Assembly: GCF_900096955.1 (NCBI RefSeq)
Contig: NZ_FMYL01000014.1
Location: 1-56,209 of the forward strand
DNA length: 56,209 nt
DNA from: Acinetobacter boissieri
Lineage (GTDB): Bacteria; Pseudomonadota; Gammaproteobacteria; Pseudomonadales; Moraxellaceae
Direction of reading: 5' to 3'
Part shown: one piece after another, positions 21,672-30,276 of the stretch
How the letters are laid out: the number at the start of each line of letters is the position of its first letter
Numbering within the stretch: the first letter of the stretch is position 1
Position numbers and translations under genes: made by a program
Notes under the pieces: generated by a model
What the model was told of the DNA's origin: nothing
Databases searched by the model: none
The model's input: only the letters and a program-made list of their open reading frames with translations

Positions 21672-21774
21672 AATATATATCCTCTTATACCCTATATTTT
21701 GTTTAAAAAATACACAATAGCGTCTATGTGATTTTACCATGCAATAGCGTTAGTAATGACTGAATAATGAAACT

Positions 21775-23181
21775 TTAGCTTTGTAATAAACGCATTAAAT
21801 TTTTATAATCTTCATCAAAAATTGGATCACTTCCACGAAGACTGATCACTTTTTCGCATGCATGCATAACCGTACTGTGATCTCGACCACCAAACGACAT
21901 ACCAATATCAGGAAAACTATTGCCGGTTAGCTCGCGCGTCAGCCCCATTGCCAATTGGCGAGGTCGAGCATAAACACGTGTACGTTTTGGTCCGGTCAAT
22001 TCTTTCATAGGTATTCTAAAATACTCACTGACCACACGCTGTATATTATCAGTCGTAATATTTCTTGCTCGAATTGCTAAAACATCTTTAAGTGACTCTC
22101 TCACTACTTCTAAATCAATTTCAGTACCCTTAAAACGCGCCATAGCAACCACTTTATTCAATGCACCCTCTAATTCCCTCACATTTGCAACGACTTGCTG
22201 TGCCATAAATAAAGCACAGTTTCGTGGTAAATCTACTAGCATAGTACTTGCTTTTTTTAGCAAAATTTCAATACGTGTTTCAATATCTGGTGGCTCAACA
22301 CCTACAGACAACCCCCAAGAAAAACGCGAAACCAAACGTGCATCTAGTTCAGTTAATTCTTTAGGATAACGGTCAGATGTAAGAATAATTTGTTTCGACT
22401 CATCAAGTAAGGCATTAAACGTATAGAAAAACTCAACTAAACTGGCTTCTTTACCTGCCAACAAGTGAATATCATCAACCAACAATAAATCTAAAGAGCG
22501 ACAATTACGTTTAAACTCATCCACTTTGCCCTGCTGTAAAGAACTCACAAAATCTTGTACAAAATTTTCAGCGGTCATATACATCACACGTGCATTCGGC
22601 TTAGCATGCAACAACGCATTGCCCACAGCCTGCATGAGATGAGTTTTCCCCAACCCTGTTGGACCATATAAAAATAAAGGGTTATGCTGAGACTCACCGA
22701 GATAAGTCAACACCTTTCGACATGTTTCAGCAGCCATTTGGTTCGACCGCCCCTCAACAAACAAGGCAAAAGTAAATAATGGGTTGAGCTGTCTTCGTTT
22801 ATTATTTTTTTGTGGATTAACAATTGCTACTTCAGACTCTTTTACCTTTTTTGATGCTATAGGCTTTTTTTGATAGCTATTTTGTGGTGGCGTTAATGCA
22901 GCGGTTGTCGTTGCTGGGGATTCACTGGCATTTAAAATCGCACCTGGTCTTGAGTCTACTTGTATTTCCACATGACGGACTCTGCCTTCCGATAACTGTT
23001 CCGCTAGAATAACAATCAGTTCAAAATGATTATCTTTAATGTAACGTGTCCAATATGGATTAGGTGCATATAAGTACAAGGTTCCTTCTTTTTCTTCTGC
23101 AATGAGCGGACGAATCCACATTGCAAACACATTATCTGATAATTCTTGTCGCAACCTCGCCAAACACTCAGTCCAAAGCAT
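21775..23181 (-). CDS. dnaA: chromosomal replication initiator DnaA
   Basis: Binds DnaA boxes at oriC as ATP-DnaA, melts the AT-rich region and loads the helicase. From ATG 23181 it has 468 aa. Domain I is MLWTECLARLRQELSDNVFAMWIRPL; a variable linker follows (about 90-140). The AAA+ domain III has GPTGLGKTHLMQAVGN near 180, LLVDDIHLLAGKE near 240 and the sensor region LDARLVSRFSWGLSV. Domain IV holds the DNA-binding signature SFGGRDHSTVMHACEK near 435. The in-frame ATG two codons earlier (23187) has slightly better spacing to a GGGGA and is an alternative. First gene of dnaA-dnaN-recF-gyrB, facing away from oriC. Confidence 0.99.
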   Translation of the reverse strand: MLWTECLARLRQELSDNVFAMWIRPLIAEEKEGTLYLYAPNPYWTRYIKDNHFELIVILAEQLSEGRVRHVEIQVDSRPGAILNASESPATTTAALTPPQNSYQKKPIASKKVKESEVAIVNPQKNNKRRQLNPLFTFALFVEGRSNQMAAETCRKVLTYLGESQHNPLFLYGPTGLGKTHLMQAVGNALLHAKPNARVMYMTAENFVQDFVSSLQQGKVDEFKRNCRSLDLLLVDDIHLLAGKEASLVEFFYTFNALLDESKQIILTSDRYPKELTELDARLVSRFSWGLSVGVEPPDIETRIEILLKKASTMLVDLPRNCALFMAQQVVANVRELEGALNKVVAMARFKGTEIDLEVVRESLKDVLAIRARNITTDNIQRVVSEYFRIPMKELTGPKRTRVYARPRQLAMGLTRELTGNSFPDIGMSFGGRDHSTVMHACEKVISLRGSDPIFDEDYKNLMRLLQS

Positions 23182-23243
23182 GTTCATTACGTCCCCATAT
23201 TGTTGTGCACTCCCCAAATTCGGGGTTAGATATTTTAACCAAG

Positions 23244-23580
23244 TTATCCACAGATTCTAGTAAAAAATGAAATGATTTTTCGAATAATAAATTGGGTTAA
23301 GGGTCTGTGGATAAGTTTATTATAACTTTGTGGATAAAAATCAGCTAGCTTTTATCCACATTTTTACACAGCTTTAATAACACACATATCCACAATTTAA
23401 ATTACTGTTTTTTATAATAAAAAATCTGTTTTCCACAGAAAAACACTGTCCTAATAATAATAAATTTAAATTTATAAATTTGAATTTATATATAATGGGC
23501 TAAGTTTCTGTGGATAATTTGAATTTAAATTCATAACAACAAGTCATATATTTGAATTTAAAAATTTCAATCCAAAAGAT
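23244..23580. other. chromosomal origin of replication (oriC)
   Basis: The dnaA-rpmH gap holds exact DnaA boxes TTATCCACA at 23244-23252 (+), 23306-23314 (-), 23329-23337 (-), 23352-23360 (+) and 23509-23517 (-), plus one-mismatch boxes at 23386-23394 and 23429-23437. An extremely AT-rich stretch (about 23455-23610) contains ATTTGAATTTA three times (23478-23488, 23517-23527, 23550-23560), a good candidate for the unwinding element. Location between dnaA and rpmH agrees with known Acinetobacter and Pseudomonas origins. Confidence 0.92.
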
Positions 23581-23607
23581 TTATTCATTTTATTTTAATA
23601 ATTTAAT

Positions 23608-23636
23608 TTGACAAATTTGGTGATAAACCATACAAT
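23608..23636 (+). promoter_or_regulatory. strong sigma-70 promoter for rpmH-rnpA
   Basis: TTGACA (23608-23613), a 17-bp spacer and TACAAT (23631-23636) lie 40 bases upstream of rpmH, immediately next to the AT-rich part of oriC. Confidence 0.8.
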
Positions 23637-23676
23637 CGCGAACCTTTAAGATAGATCAATTCTTAGGAGTTTCGAC

Positions 23677-23811
23677 ATGAAACGTACTTTCCAACCATCT
23701 GAATTAAAGCGTAAACGTGTTCATGGTTTCCGTGCTCGTATGGCAACTAAAGCTGGTCGTCAAGTTTTAGCTCGTCGTCGTGCAAAAGGTCGTCACAGCT
23801 TAACTGTATAA
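23677..23811 (+). CDS. rpmH: 50S ribosomal protein L34
   Basis: Small basic protein of the large ribosomal subunit, 44 residues. It begins [14 protein letters not shown], continues with the conserved HGFRARM and [15 protein letters not shown] segments, and ends HSLTV, the whole length of the family. An AGGAG site lies 7-8 bases before the ATG. It is the first gene of the rpmH-rnpA-yidD-yidC cluster right of oriC, driven by a near-consensus promoter. Confidence 0.99.
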
Positions 23812-23839
23812 TGACCACTACTGATCCGGCTTTAACGGT

Positions 23840-24229
23840 ATGACGCTTTATAGCTTTAGCACAAAGTTTAGAATCCGTTGTGCTGCCGACTACAAAAGTG
23901 TATTCGATGGTGCGCTTTTAAAAGTGCATCAGCCCCACTTTCTTTTTTTGGCAAATATATCTGAACAAGATCACAGCCGTTTAGGTATTATTGTTGCAAA
24001 AAAGAAGGTTCGTCGGGCACATGAACGAAATAGGGTTAAACGTTTAGCGCGTGAAAGCTTTCGTTTAAACCAAAAAAATCTCGGTTTATTAGACATTGTT
24101 ATCATGCCTAAAAAAGGAATTGAAGCAATAAGTAACGAAGAATTACATCAACAACTTCAATCTGCATGGTCTAAATTACAACGCTTAGCAAAGAAGCGAC
24201 AAGATACAATTGCTTCCCCTTCAAAGTAG
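23840..24229 (+). CDS. rnpA: ribonuclease P protein component
   Basis: Protein cofactor of RNase P, which trims the 5' ends of tRNA precursors. The 129-aa basic protein has the family motif [22 protein letters not shown] (residues around 55-75, seen as [11 protein letters not shown]) and a typical N-terminal [17 protein letters not shown]. It starts 28 bases after rpmH and ends 8 bases before yidD, so the genes are co-transcribed. No strong ribosome site precedes the ATG, which may limit expression relative to rpmH. Confidence 0.97.
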   Translation: MTLYSFSTKFRIRCAADYKSVFDGALLKVHQPHFLFLANISEQDHSRLGIIVAKKKVRRAHERNRVKRLARESFRLNQKNLGLLDIVIMPKKGIEAISNEELHQQLQSAWSKLQRLAKKRQDTIASPSK

Positions 24230-24237
24230 AATCTCCA

Positions 24238-24561
24238 ATGGCGCGTATTTTACATTGGTTTATTCGTTTTTATCAGATCGTAATGAGTCCGCTTATTGGA
24301 CCTAGATGTCGTTTTATTCCTACTTGTTCTCAATATGCAATCGAAGCATTAGCATCGCACGGTACTTTGCGTGGTGGTAAACTTTCGATCCAGAGGATCT
24401 GCCGTTGTCATCCATGGGGTGGTAGTGGCTATGATCCTGTGCCTTCGACCCATATTCGTTATATTTCGTTTCAGCAAATTCATTGTCAAGTGCATCACGT
24501 TGTCGTACCCTTTCGTGAGCATTTTATGTATCAACTCTACTTTAACCACTTGGGGTCATAG
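24238..24561 (+). CDS. yidD: membrane protein insertion efficiency factor YidD
   Basis: Small membrane-associated protein that helps YidC-dependent insertion. The conserved core occupies about residues 1-70: [28 protein letters not shown], then [17 protein letters not shown]. All family cysteines are present. A histidine-rich C-terminal extension (about 73-107) makes it longer than the E. coli 85-residue form; such extensions are common in YidD. It lies 8 bases after rnpA and 2 before yidC. Confidence 0.95.
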   Translation: MARILHWFIRFYQIVMSPLIGPRCRFIPTCSQYAIEALASHGTLRGGKLSIQRICRCHPWGGSGYDPVPSTHIRYISFQQIHCQVHHVVVPFREHFMYQLYFNHLGS

Positions 24562-24563
24562 CT

Positions 24564-26321
24564 ATGCAACAATGGGCGAGGTTTGCGATTATCGGGGCAA
24601 TGTTAGTCACCGCATATCTACTCGTTTTGGCTTGGCAAAAAGACTATGGTCATGCAAACACAGCAACACCTAATACGGCCGCTGTTGTTTCTAATGATGT
24701 GTCAGCCGATTTGCCAAACAGCCAAAATACAGCAACTGTAACAACAGATGTGCCACAGGCAGTTAATACGGCTACTCAGCCTAGTGCTGAAACTAAAACA
24801 GCGAATAACCAAAAACTCATTACTGTACAAACTGATGTATATCGTTTGTGGATTAATCCAAAAGGTGGAGATATTGTACGCCTTGAACTATTAAGCCACG
24901 ATTCAGCTAAAGGTAGCGATCAACCTTTTGTAATGTTAGAAAGCGATAAAAATCGTACCTATGTTGCACAGTCAGGTTTGATTGGTATTAATGGTCCAGA
25001 CAGTAATGCAGCTGGTCGTCCACAGTTTGAAGTGGAAAAAGACAGTTACTCACTGAGTGATATGAAAGTAAACCCATCATCGAATGGGAAAGTATCACAA
25101 GTTTTAACAGTCCCTATGGTCTACAAAACACCGTCAGGCGTAGAAATTGTTAAAACGTATACCTTTACGCAAGGTCAATATCCAATTTTAGTCGATTATA
25201 AAATTATTAACCGTAGTCAACAAAACTGGCAAGGTCAATTTTTTGGTCAAATAAAAAGAGATGACTCCGTTGATCCGGGTAAAACAAGTCAAGGTATTTT
25301 CCAACTCGGTACATATTTAGGTGGTGCTTGGGGTACACCAAGCGAGCATTATAATAAGTTAAAATTTAGTAACTTTAATGATGAAAAACTTAACCAAAAA
25401 GCAGAAGGTGGTTGGGTTGCTGTTGTACAACATTATTTTGTAAGTGCTTGGATTCCTGGTACATTAAAACTTACTCAAGCTGAAGGTAAGCCATATACAG
25501 CAGACTTACAATCTCGTAAGTCAGCAGACCAAATGAATATTATTGGTTTCACTTCTCCTGTGATTAATGTACCTGTAGGTACATCTATGGAAGTGAATGC
25601 AACATTCTACTCTGGCCCTAAAATTCAATCTGAGTTAAAAGATTTAGCAGCTGGTTTAAACCAAACAGTCGATTACGGTTGGTTATGGCCAATTGCAAAA
25701 CTCTTATTTTTAGGGTTAGAGACGTTCCATAAATTTGTTGGAAACTGGGGTTGGTCAATCATTTTACTTACAGTCGTCGTAAAAATGATTTTGTGGCCAT
25801 TGTCTGCAAAAAGCTATCGTTCTATGGCAAAAATGCGTGCGATTGCACCTGAAATGCAACGTATGAAAGAAGAGTTTGGCGAAGACCGCATGCGTTTTTC
25901 TCAAGAAATGATGGCACTTTATAAACGTGAAGGTGTAAATCCACTTGCGGGTTGTTTACCATTATTTTTACAAATGCCAATTTTCTTAGCATTGTATTGG
26001 GTGCTGATGGAAAGCGTGGAATTGCGTCATGCACCGTGGTTAGGTTGGATTCAAGACTTATCGGCAATGGATCCTTGGTTTATTTTACCTTTAATCATGG
26101 GTGTGACTATGTATGTTCAGCAAACACTGAACCCACAGCCAAATGATCCAATGCAAGCCAAAGTATTTCGTTTAATGCCAATTATCTTTACGGTGTTTAT
26201 GTTGTTTTTCCCAGCAGGCTTAGTACTTTACTGGATTGTAAACAACAGTATTACCATTTTACAGCAATGGTTTATTGCAAAAAGTGTGAAAAAGCAACGT
26301 GAGCAAACGGTAGAAAATTAA
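24564..26321 (+). CDS. yidC: membrane protein insertase YidC
   Basis: Inserts and folds inner-membrane proteins, alone or with SecYEG. The 585-residue protein has the Gram-negative layout: an N-terminal membrane anchor (about 5-20), a Thr/Ala-rich linker, a large periplasmic beta-sandwich (about 75-340), and the conserved five-helix insertase core (about 355-570) with NWGWSIILLTVVVKMILWPLS, the basic cytoplasmic loop MAKMRAIAPEMQRMKEEFG, and CLPLFLQMPIFLALYWVL. The conserved Arg in the groove is in the AKSYRSM segment. It ends at a strong terminator. Confidence 0.98.
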   Translation: MQQWARFAIIGAMLVTAYLLVLAWQKDYGHANTATPNTAAVVSNDVSADLPNSQNTATVTTDVPQAVNTATQPSAETKTANNQKLITVQTDVYRLWINPKGGDIVRLELLSHDSAKGSDQPFVMLESDKNRTYVAQSGLIGINGPDSNAAGRPQFEVEKDSYSLSDMKVNPSSNGKVSQVLTVPMVYKTPSGVEIVKTYTFTQGQYPILVDYKIINRSQQNWQGQFFGQIKRDDSVDPGKTSQGIFQLGTYLGGAWGTPSEHYNKLKFSNFNDEKLNQKAEGGWVAVVQHYFVSAWIPGTLKLTQAEGKPYTADLQSRKSADQMNIIGFTSPVINVPVGTSMEVNATFYSGPKIQSELKDLAAGLNQTVDYGWLWPIAKLLFLGLETFHKFVGNWGWSIILLTVVVKMILWPLSAKSYRSMAKMRAIAPEMQRMKEEFGEDRMRFSQEMMALYKREGVNPLAGCLPLFLQMPIFLALYWVLMESVELRHAPWLGWIQDLSAMDPWFILPLIMGVTMYVQQTLNPQPNDPMQAKVFRLMPIIFTVFMLFFPAGLVLYWIVNNSITILQQWFIAKSVKKQREQTVEN

Positions 26322-26349
26322 GCGCTTCTACTTGGTTTAGCTGAATGAA

Positions 26350-26383
26350 TCCGCCTAAGATGATATGCTTAGGCGGATTTTTT
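26350..26383 (+). terminator. intrinsic terminator after yidC
   Basis: TCCGCCTAAG and CTTAGGCGGA form a perfect 10-bp stem around an 8-base loop and are followed by six or seven T. Confidence 0.88.
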
Positions 26384-26411
26384 ACGATTAAAGATGTGAA
26401 AGGCGAAGAAT

Positions 26412-27767
26412 ATGAATCATCAAACGACAATTGCTGCTATTGCTACTCCACCTGGTCGTGGCGGAGTTGGGGTGATTCGTTTATCTGGACCTAAAGCATA
26501 TGGTATTGCAGCGCAACTATCACAGCAAACACTGCCCCGTAATCGTATGGCGGCTTTTCGAAAGTTCTATGATGCTCAAGGGCAAATTTTAGATGAGGGT
26601 TTGCTGATTTGCTTTGCCCTCCCCCATTCATTTACTGGTGAAGATGTTGTTGAATTGCAAGGCCATGGTGGCCCAGTCATCCAAAATGCTTTACTACAAC
26701 GTGTATTAGAGCTTGGAGCGACTTCTGCTAAGGCCGGCGAATTTTCTATGCGTGCATTTGAAAATGGCAAAATGGATTTAGTACAGGCTGAAGCAATCGC
26801 AGATTTAATTGATGCCACATCAACAGCTGCAGCACGTTCAGCAGTGCGTTCACTACAAGGCACATTTTCAGCAAAGATTAATCAGGTATTAGAGCAACTG
26901 ATTCACTTACGCTTACATGTTGAAGCTGCTATAGATTTTCCCGAAGAGGAAATTGATTTCTTAGCAGATGGAAAAATTTTAAACTTGCTAGAAGGTGTAC
27001 AAGATGCTGTCACAGCAGTACAACGTTCGGCGAAGCAAGGCCAATTATTACGTGAGGGCTTACAGGTTGTGATTGCAGGTAGACCCAATGCAGGTAAGTC
27101 GAGCTTACTTAATGCATTGGCAGGTCATGAACGTGCAATTGTGACCGATATCGCAGGTACTACGCGCGATATTTTACATGAAAAAATTGTTTTAAATGGG
27201 CTACCTATCACGTTGACAGATACAGCAGGTCTACGAGAAACTGTAGATGTGGTTGAAAAAGAAGGTATTCGCCGTGCGGTAAAAGAAATTAATCAAGCTG
27301 ATTTATTATTATTGGTCTATGACTTAAATGAAAATGATGACCCACTTGCCCTCGCACAACATTATTTTAAAGAAGCCCAAGGCCCTAAACGACTTATTCT
27401 TGTGGGCAACAAAGCAGATCTTGCACAGCAAACATCATTACTGACAGATTATCAAGGCTACAGACATGTGAGTCTCTCCGCAAAAGAGCAGACAGGCATT
27501 GAGGCATTGGTTGATGTGATGACTACACATGCAGGTTTTCAGCCTGAAGAAGATAGTTTTATTGCCAGAACACGCCATTTAGATGCGATGAGACGTACAC
27601 AAGCATATTTAGCTGATGCTCATGAACAACTCATAGATTATTCGGCTGGTGAGTTGGTTGCAGAGTCTTTACGGTTAGCTCAAAATGCATTGGGTGAAAT
27701 TACGGGTGATTTCAGTGCAGATGACCTTTTGGGTAAAATATTTGGTTCATTTTGTATTGGAAAGTAA
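26412..27767 (+). CDS. mnmE: tRNA modification GTPase MnmE; 3' end is island attachment site
   Basis: With MnmG it installs 5-carboxymethylaminomethyl groups on wobble uridines of tRNAs. The 451-residue protein has the N-terminal tetrahydrofolate-binding domain (about 1-118, with GRGGVGVIRLSGP), the helical domain, the inserted G domain (G1 GRPNAGKSS near 223; DTAGLRE near 270; NKAD near 333), and the C-terminal CIGK motif that carries the catalytic-region Cys. The last codons lie in the island's attL repeat, and the reading frame is restored intact up to TAA. The companion mnmG is not in the window. Confidence 0.98.
   Translation: MNHQTTIAAIATPPGRGGVGVIRLSGPKAYGIAAQLSQQTLPRNRMAAFRKFYDAQGQILDEGLLICFALPHSFTGEDVVELQGHGGPVIQNALLQRVLELGATSAKAGEFSMRAFENGKMDLVQAEAIADLIDATSTAAARSAVRSLQGTFSAKINQVLEQLIHLRLHVEAAIDFPEEEIDFLADGKILNLLEGVQDAVTAVQRSAKQGQLLREGLQVVIAGRPNAGKSSLLNALAGHERAIVTDIAGTTRDILHEKIVLNGLPITLTDTAGLRETVDVVEKEGIRRAVKEINQADLLLLVYDLNENDDPLALAQHYFKEAQGPKRLILVGNKADLAQQTSLLTDYQGYRHVSLSAKEQTGIEALVDVMTTHAGFQPEEDSFIARTRHLDAMRRTQAYLADAHEQLIDYSAGELVAESLRLAQNALGEITGDFSADDLLGKIFGSFCIGK
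27753..27765. other. attL of the mnmE island
   Basis: TGTATTGGAAAGT at the very end of mnmE is repeated exactly at 43584-43596. The extended copies are 18 bp with two differences. The site matches in position and sequence type the trmE/mnmE target used by SGI1-like elements. Confidence 0.85.
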
Positions 27768-27910
27768 TTTAATTTCTTAGCGTTATTCAAGGAGTTCTAA
27801 AGAGTTCCAGTGATAATATAAATTGCATTAAGTTATAGTAACTTAGTGCTTTTTTTATGTCTATTTATATTCAGTAGTTTCTAAGGAGTTCAATTAGTGC
27901 TATGCTTTTT

Positions 27911-27969
27911 TTAGTTGCAATGAAGTTGCATAGATATATTTTTTTATAAAATATTAAATGCAACTAAAA
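27911..27969. repeat. arm-type integrase-binding candidates, left end
   Basis: The heptamer AGTTGCA occurs in TTAGTTGCAA (27911-27920) and AAGTTGCAT (27923-27931), and inverted in TGCAACTAAAA (27959-27969). The same motif recurs twice near the other att site (43503-43523). Such arm sites flank the core sites of tyrosine integrases. Confidence 0.55.
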
Positions 27970-28005
27970 TATTTTTTTCATATAAATGATTAAACTAAAG
28001 AGACT

Positions 28006-29256
28006 ATGCCAGTAGATAACGGTTATACATTCGGAACGCCTAGAGAAATAGACGCTTTAAAACCAAAAGAGAAGCGATATATGGCTAAGGATAAGCTTAA
28101 TAATGGGCTATTTCTTGATATAAAGCCGAATGGGCGTAAGGTATGGGTTTATCGCTATACGTTTAATCGTAAACAAGAGCGTTTAACAATAGGTAACTAT
28201 CCTGACTTATCTTTAAAAGATGCAAGAGAAATCCGCAACGAGAATGCAACTAAAATTGCGAAAGGCATCTCACCACAACACGAAAAGAAAAAAACTAATA
28301 ATGGCTACTCTAAATCTATTTTATTTGTTGAATACGGCGAACGCTACTACAACGATGTGATTAAAAAAGATCGAAAGAACCCTAAGAATATGTTTATGTA
28401 TCTACATAACGATATATTCCCAATGATTGGTCACTTGCCGATAAAAGAAATCAAGATTGAACAGATACGTGACACAATATGGCGTAAGAAAGATCAGGGT
28501 TATGATGCTTCTGCTAATCAGGTAAAGGGATTGCTTAAGCGAATGTTTGATTATGCTGTGACGTTGGGTTTAGTTGATTTTAACCCAGTACTAGCCATTC
28601 CGACACGCCATGTATTTAAGGCAAGATCAAGAGAGCGTTACTTGTCTACTGGTGAGATACGAACGTTCTACACTACCCTTTTTAACTCAAGAATATACCG
28701 ACCACGAAAGCTAGGCATATTACTGTCATTGTTAACACTACTTAGAAAGTCTGAACTGCTACGTGCAAAATGGGAGCATATCGACTTTGAAAAGGGAGAG
28801 TGGTTAGTACCTGAGACGAAGGCAGACAGCAAGACAGGCTATAGCCGTGAGATGGTCGTATACTTATCGGATCAAATCATTGAAATACTGAATGAGCTAA
28901 AGACGATTGCAGGCAATGAGCCGTATGTATTTGTGGGTCGGCAACGTGGAACACACATCAGCCATAATGCTTTTAATACAGCTCAAAAAAGTGCTTTGGC
29001 TTTGACAGATATACCACCGTTTACGATTCACGACCTTAGACGCACAGCAAGCACACATTTAAATGAGCAAGGCTTTAATGCTGATGCCATAGAGAAATGC
29101 CTTAACCATGTAATGACTGGTGTTCGAGGGATATATAACAAATCTGAGTACAGAAAGGAGCGTATGGAACTTATGCAAAAGTGGAGTGATTTTATATTTA
29201 GTGTAATTTTTGAGCCAAACGTAGTGTTTTTTAATGATTACATGAAAAAAAATTGA
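28006..29256 (+). CDS. tyrosine integrase, P4-like with DUF4102 arm-binding domain
   Basis: Site-specific recombinase expected to integrate and excise the island at the mnmE 3' end. The 416-residue protein has an N-terminal arm-DNA-binding domain (about 1-95, with LFLDIKPNGRKVWVYRYTFN and LTIGNYPDLSLKDAR). A SAM-like core-binding domain follows (about 105-195), then the catalytic domain with Arg in LLTLLRKSELL (near 246), HDLRRTAST (near 341), His in CLNHVMTG (near 367) and the nucleophile Tyr in GIYNKSEY (near 376). All catalytic residues appear intact. The gene points away from attL into the island; a terminator follows. Confidence 0.94.
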   Translation: MPVDNGYTFGTPREIDALKPKEKRYMAKDKLNNGLFLDIKPNGRKVWVYRYTFNRKQERLTIGNYPDLSLKDAREIRNENATKIAKGISPQHEKKKTNNGYSKSILFVEYGERYYNDVIKKDRKNPKNMFMYLHNDIFPMIGHLPIKEIKIEQIRDTIWRKKDQGYDASANQVKGLLKRMFDYAVTLGLVDFNPVLAIPTRHVFKARSRERYLSTGEIRTFYTTLFNSRIYRPRKLGILLSLLTLLRKSELLRAKWEHIDFEKGEWLVPETKADSKTGYSREMVVYLSDQIIEILNELKTIAGNEPYVFVGRQRGTHISHNAFNTAQKSALALTDIPPFTIHDLRRTASTHLNEQGFNADAIEKCLNHVMTGVRGIYNKSEYRKERMELMQKWSDFIFSVIFEPNVVFFNDYMKKN

Positions 29257-29385
29257 ATTAATCAAATAATTTATTAGTCATTTGGTGGAAATAGCGATGT
29301 ATGTGTGTAAAATAAAAGTTCAAAGAGTATTAATTCATTCCTTTAGTTCTAGTTGGTTCTGAGGAGTGTTTTTAGTATTCAAGAA

Positions 29386-29417
29386 AAAAGACCAAGCACG
29401 CCAATGCTTGATCTTTT
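29386..29417 (+). terminator. terminator-like hairpin after integrase
   Basis: AAAAGACCAAGCA pairs with TGCTTGATCTTTT at 12 of 13 positions around a 6-base loop, ending in TTTT. It lies 130 bases after the integrase stop. Confidence 0.65.
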
Positions 29418-29512
29418 CGTTTGGCATTGGTAGCGAGAACTATCAGTGCCTATATTTTAAATCTGCCGTGACAGGCACAAAACTAAGAAGGACTTAGAGA
29501 TGTAAAAACAGA

Positions 29513-29582
29513 TTAAAATACGATTATTTGTATTAGGTTAAAATACGGCTATTTGTATTTAGTTGTCATCTTAATACAAATA
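29513..29582. repeat. direct and inverted repeats upstream of the alpA-like gene
   Basis: A 22-bp element starting TTAAAATACG occurs at 29513-29534 and 29538-29559 (two mismatches, 25-bp period). Its last ten bases, TATTTGTATT, occur inverted at 29573-29582. This looks like an operator or recombination-directionality-factor site. The remaining 29583-29821 shows nothing I can name. Confidence 0.6.
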
Positions 29583-29821
29583 ATGCAGTGGTGTAAACAG
29601 CTTATTGTTATTTGCAGTCAGTTTTTAAGGCTGATGACTAACAATATGCTGATCTGTGCTCAATAGTTCCAACTTATTCATGTTGTTGCTAAGGGGTATT
29701 TAAGTCTGTTTACTCTGACTTAAATAGTTTTACGCTCGCTATCTTTGATCTGTTTATTATATGTATCTCATATTCTCTTACCTATTTTGTGTCTAGGCAT
29801 TTCCAAAAGGAAAATGTTTAG

Positions 29822-30058
29822 ATGAATCTATCTAAAGAACAGCAACAAGAAAATAGACGTCTTATCCGTTGTAAAGAAGTCCAAAACAAAACTGGTTTAG
29901 CCCCATCATCTATCTATGCCATGATGAAAAAGGGCGAGTTTCCACTATGTTTAAGCCTATCTGAACGCCGTGTAGCTTGGCTTGAATCTGATATAGACGA
30001 TTGGATAAATGAGCGTATCGCAAAACATAAAGCCTCTACTGCAACAGTGGCGGTTTAG
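29822..30058 (+). CDS. AlpA-family excisionase/regulator
   Basis: Small MerR-like HTH protein of the AlpA family, which in P4-like elements activates the integrase gene or assists excision. The 78 residues contain the helix-turn-helix CKEVQNKTGLAPSSIYAMM followed by a wing-like KGEFPLCLSLSERRVAWLESDIDDWI, the family's standard form. ATG 29822 has a plausible AAGGA 8-12 bases upstream. It is the first gene of a tight cluster with the next two genes, and lies 240 bases after the repeat elements that may be its target. Confidence 0.9.
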   Translation: MNLSKEQQQENRRLIRCKEVQNKTGLAPSSIYAMMKKGEFPLCLSLSERRVAWLESDIDDWINERIAKHKASTATVAV

Positions 30059-30060
30059 GT

Positions 30061-30276
30061 ATGAAACAAACCCACCAAAACCAAGTATTAACCTATCTCA
30101 AAGACGGTAAGACAATCAGTCAAGCTGAAGCCATTTACCATTTTAACTGTTATTCCCTGACGAGTGTAATCAGTCGACTACGTAAAAGTGGTTATGAGGT
30201 TACTACTCATTATGAAAGTAATATTAATAATAGAGGAATGCACGCACGTTACAAATTGAAAGTGGTGGAAGCATGA
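30061..30276 (+). CDS. small helix-turn-helix protein
   Basis: 71-residue basic DNA-binding protein resembling the HTH_39-type winged helix domains found in phage and island operons. The core NQVLTYLKDGKTISQAEAIYHF, followed by SLTSVISRLRKSGYEV, is the typical form. Starts two bases after the alpA-like stop, and its stop codon overlaps the start of the DUF927 gene (ATGA), so translation of the three genes is probably coupled. Target unknown. Confidence 0.8.
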   Translation: MKQTHQNQVLTYLKDGKTISQAEAIYHFNCYSLTSVISRLRKSGYEVTTHYESNINNRGMHARYKLKVVEA

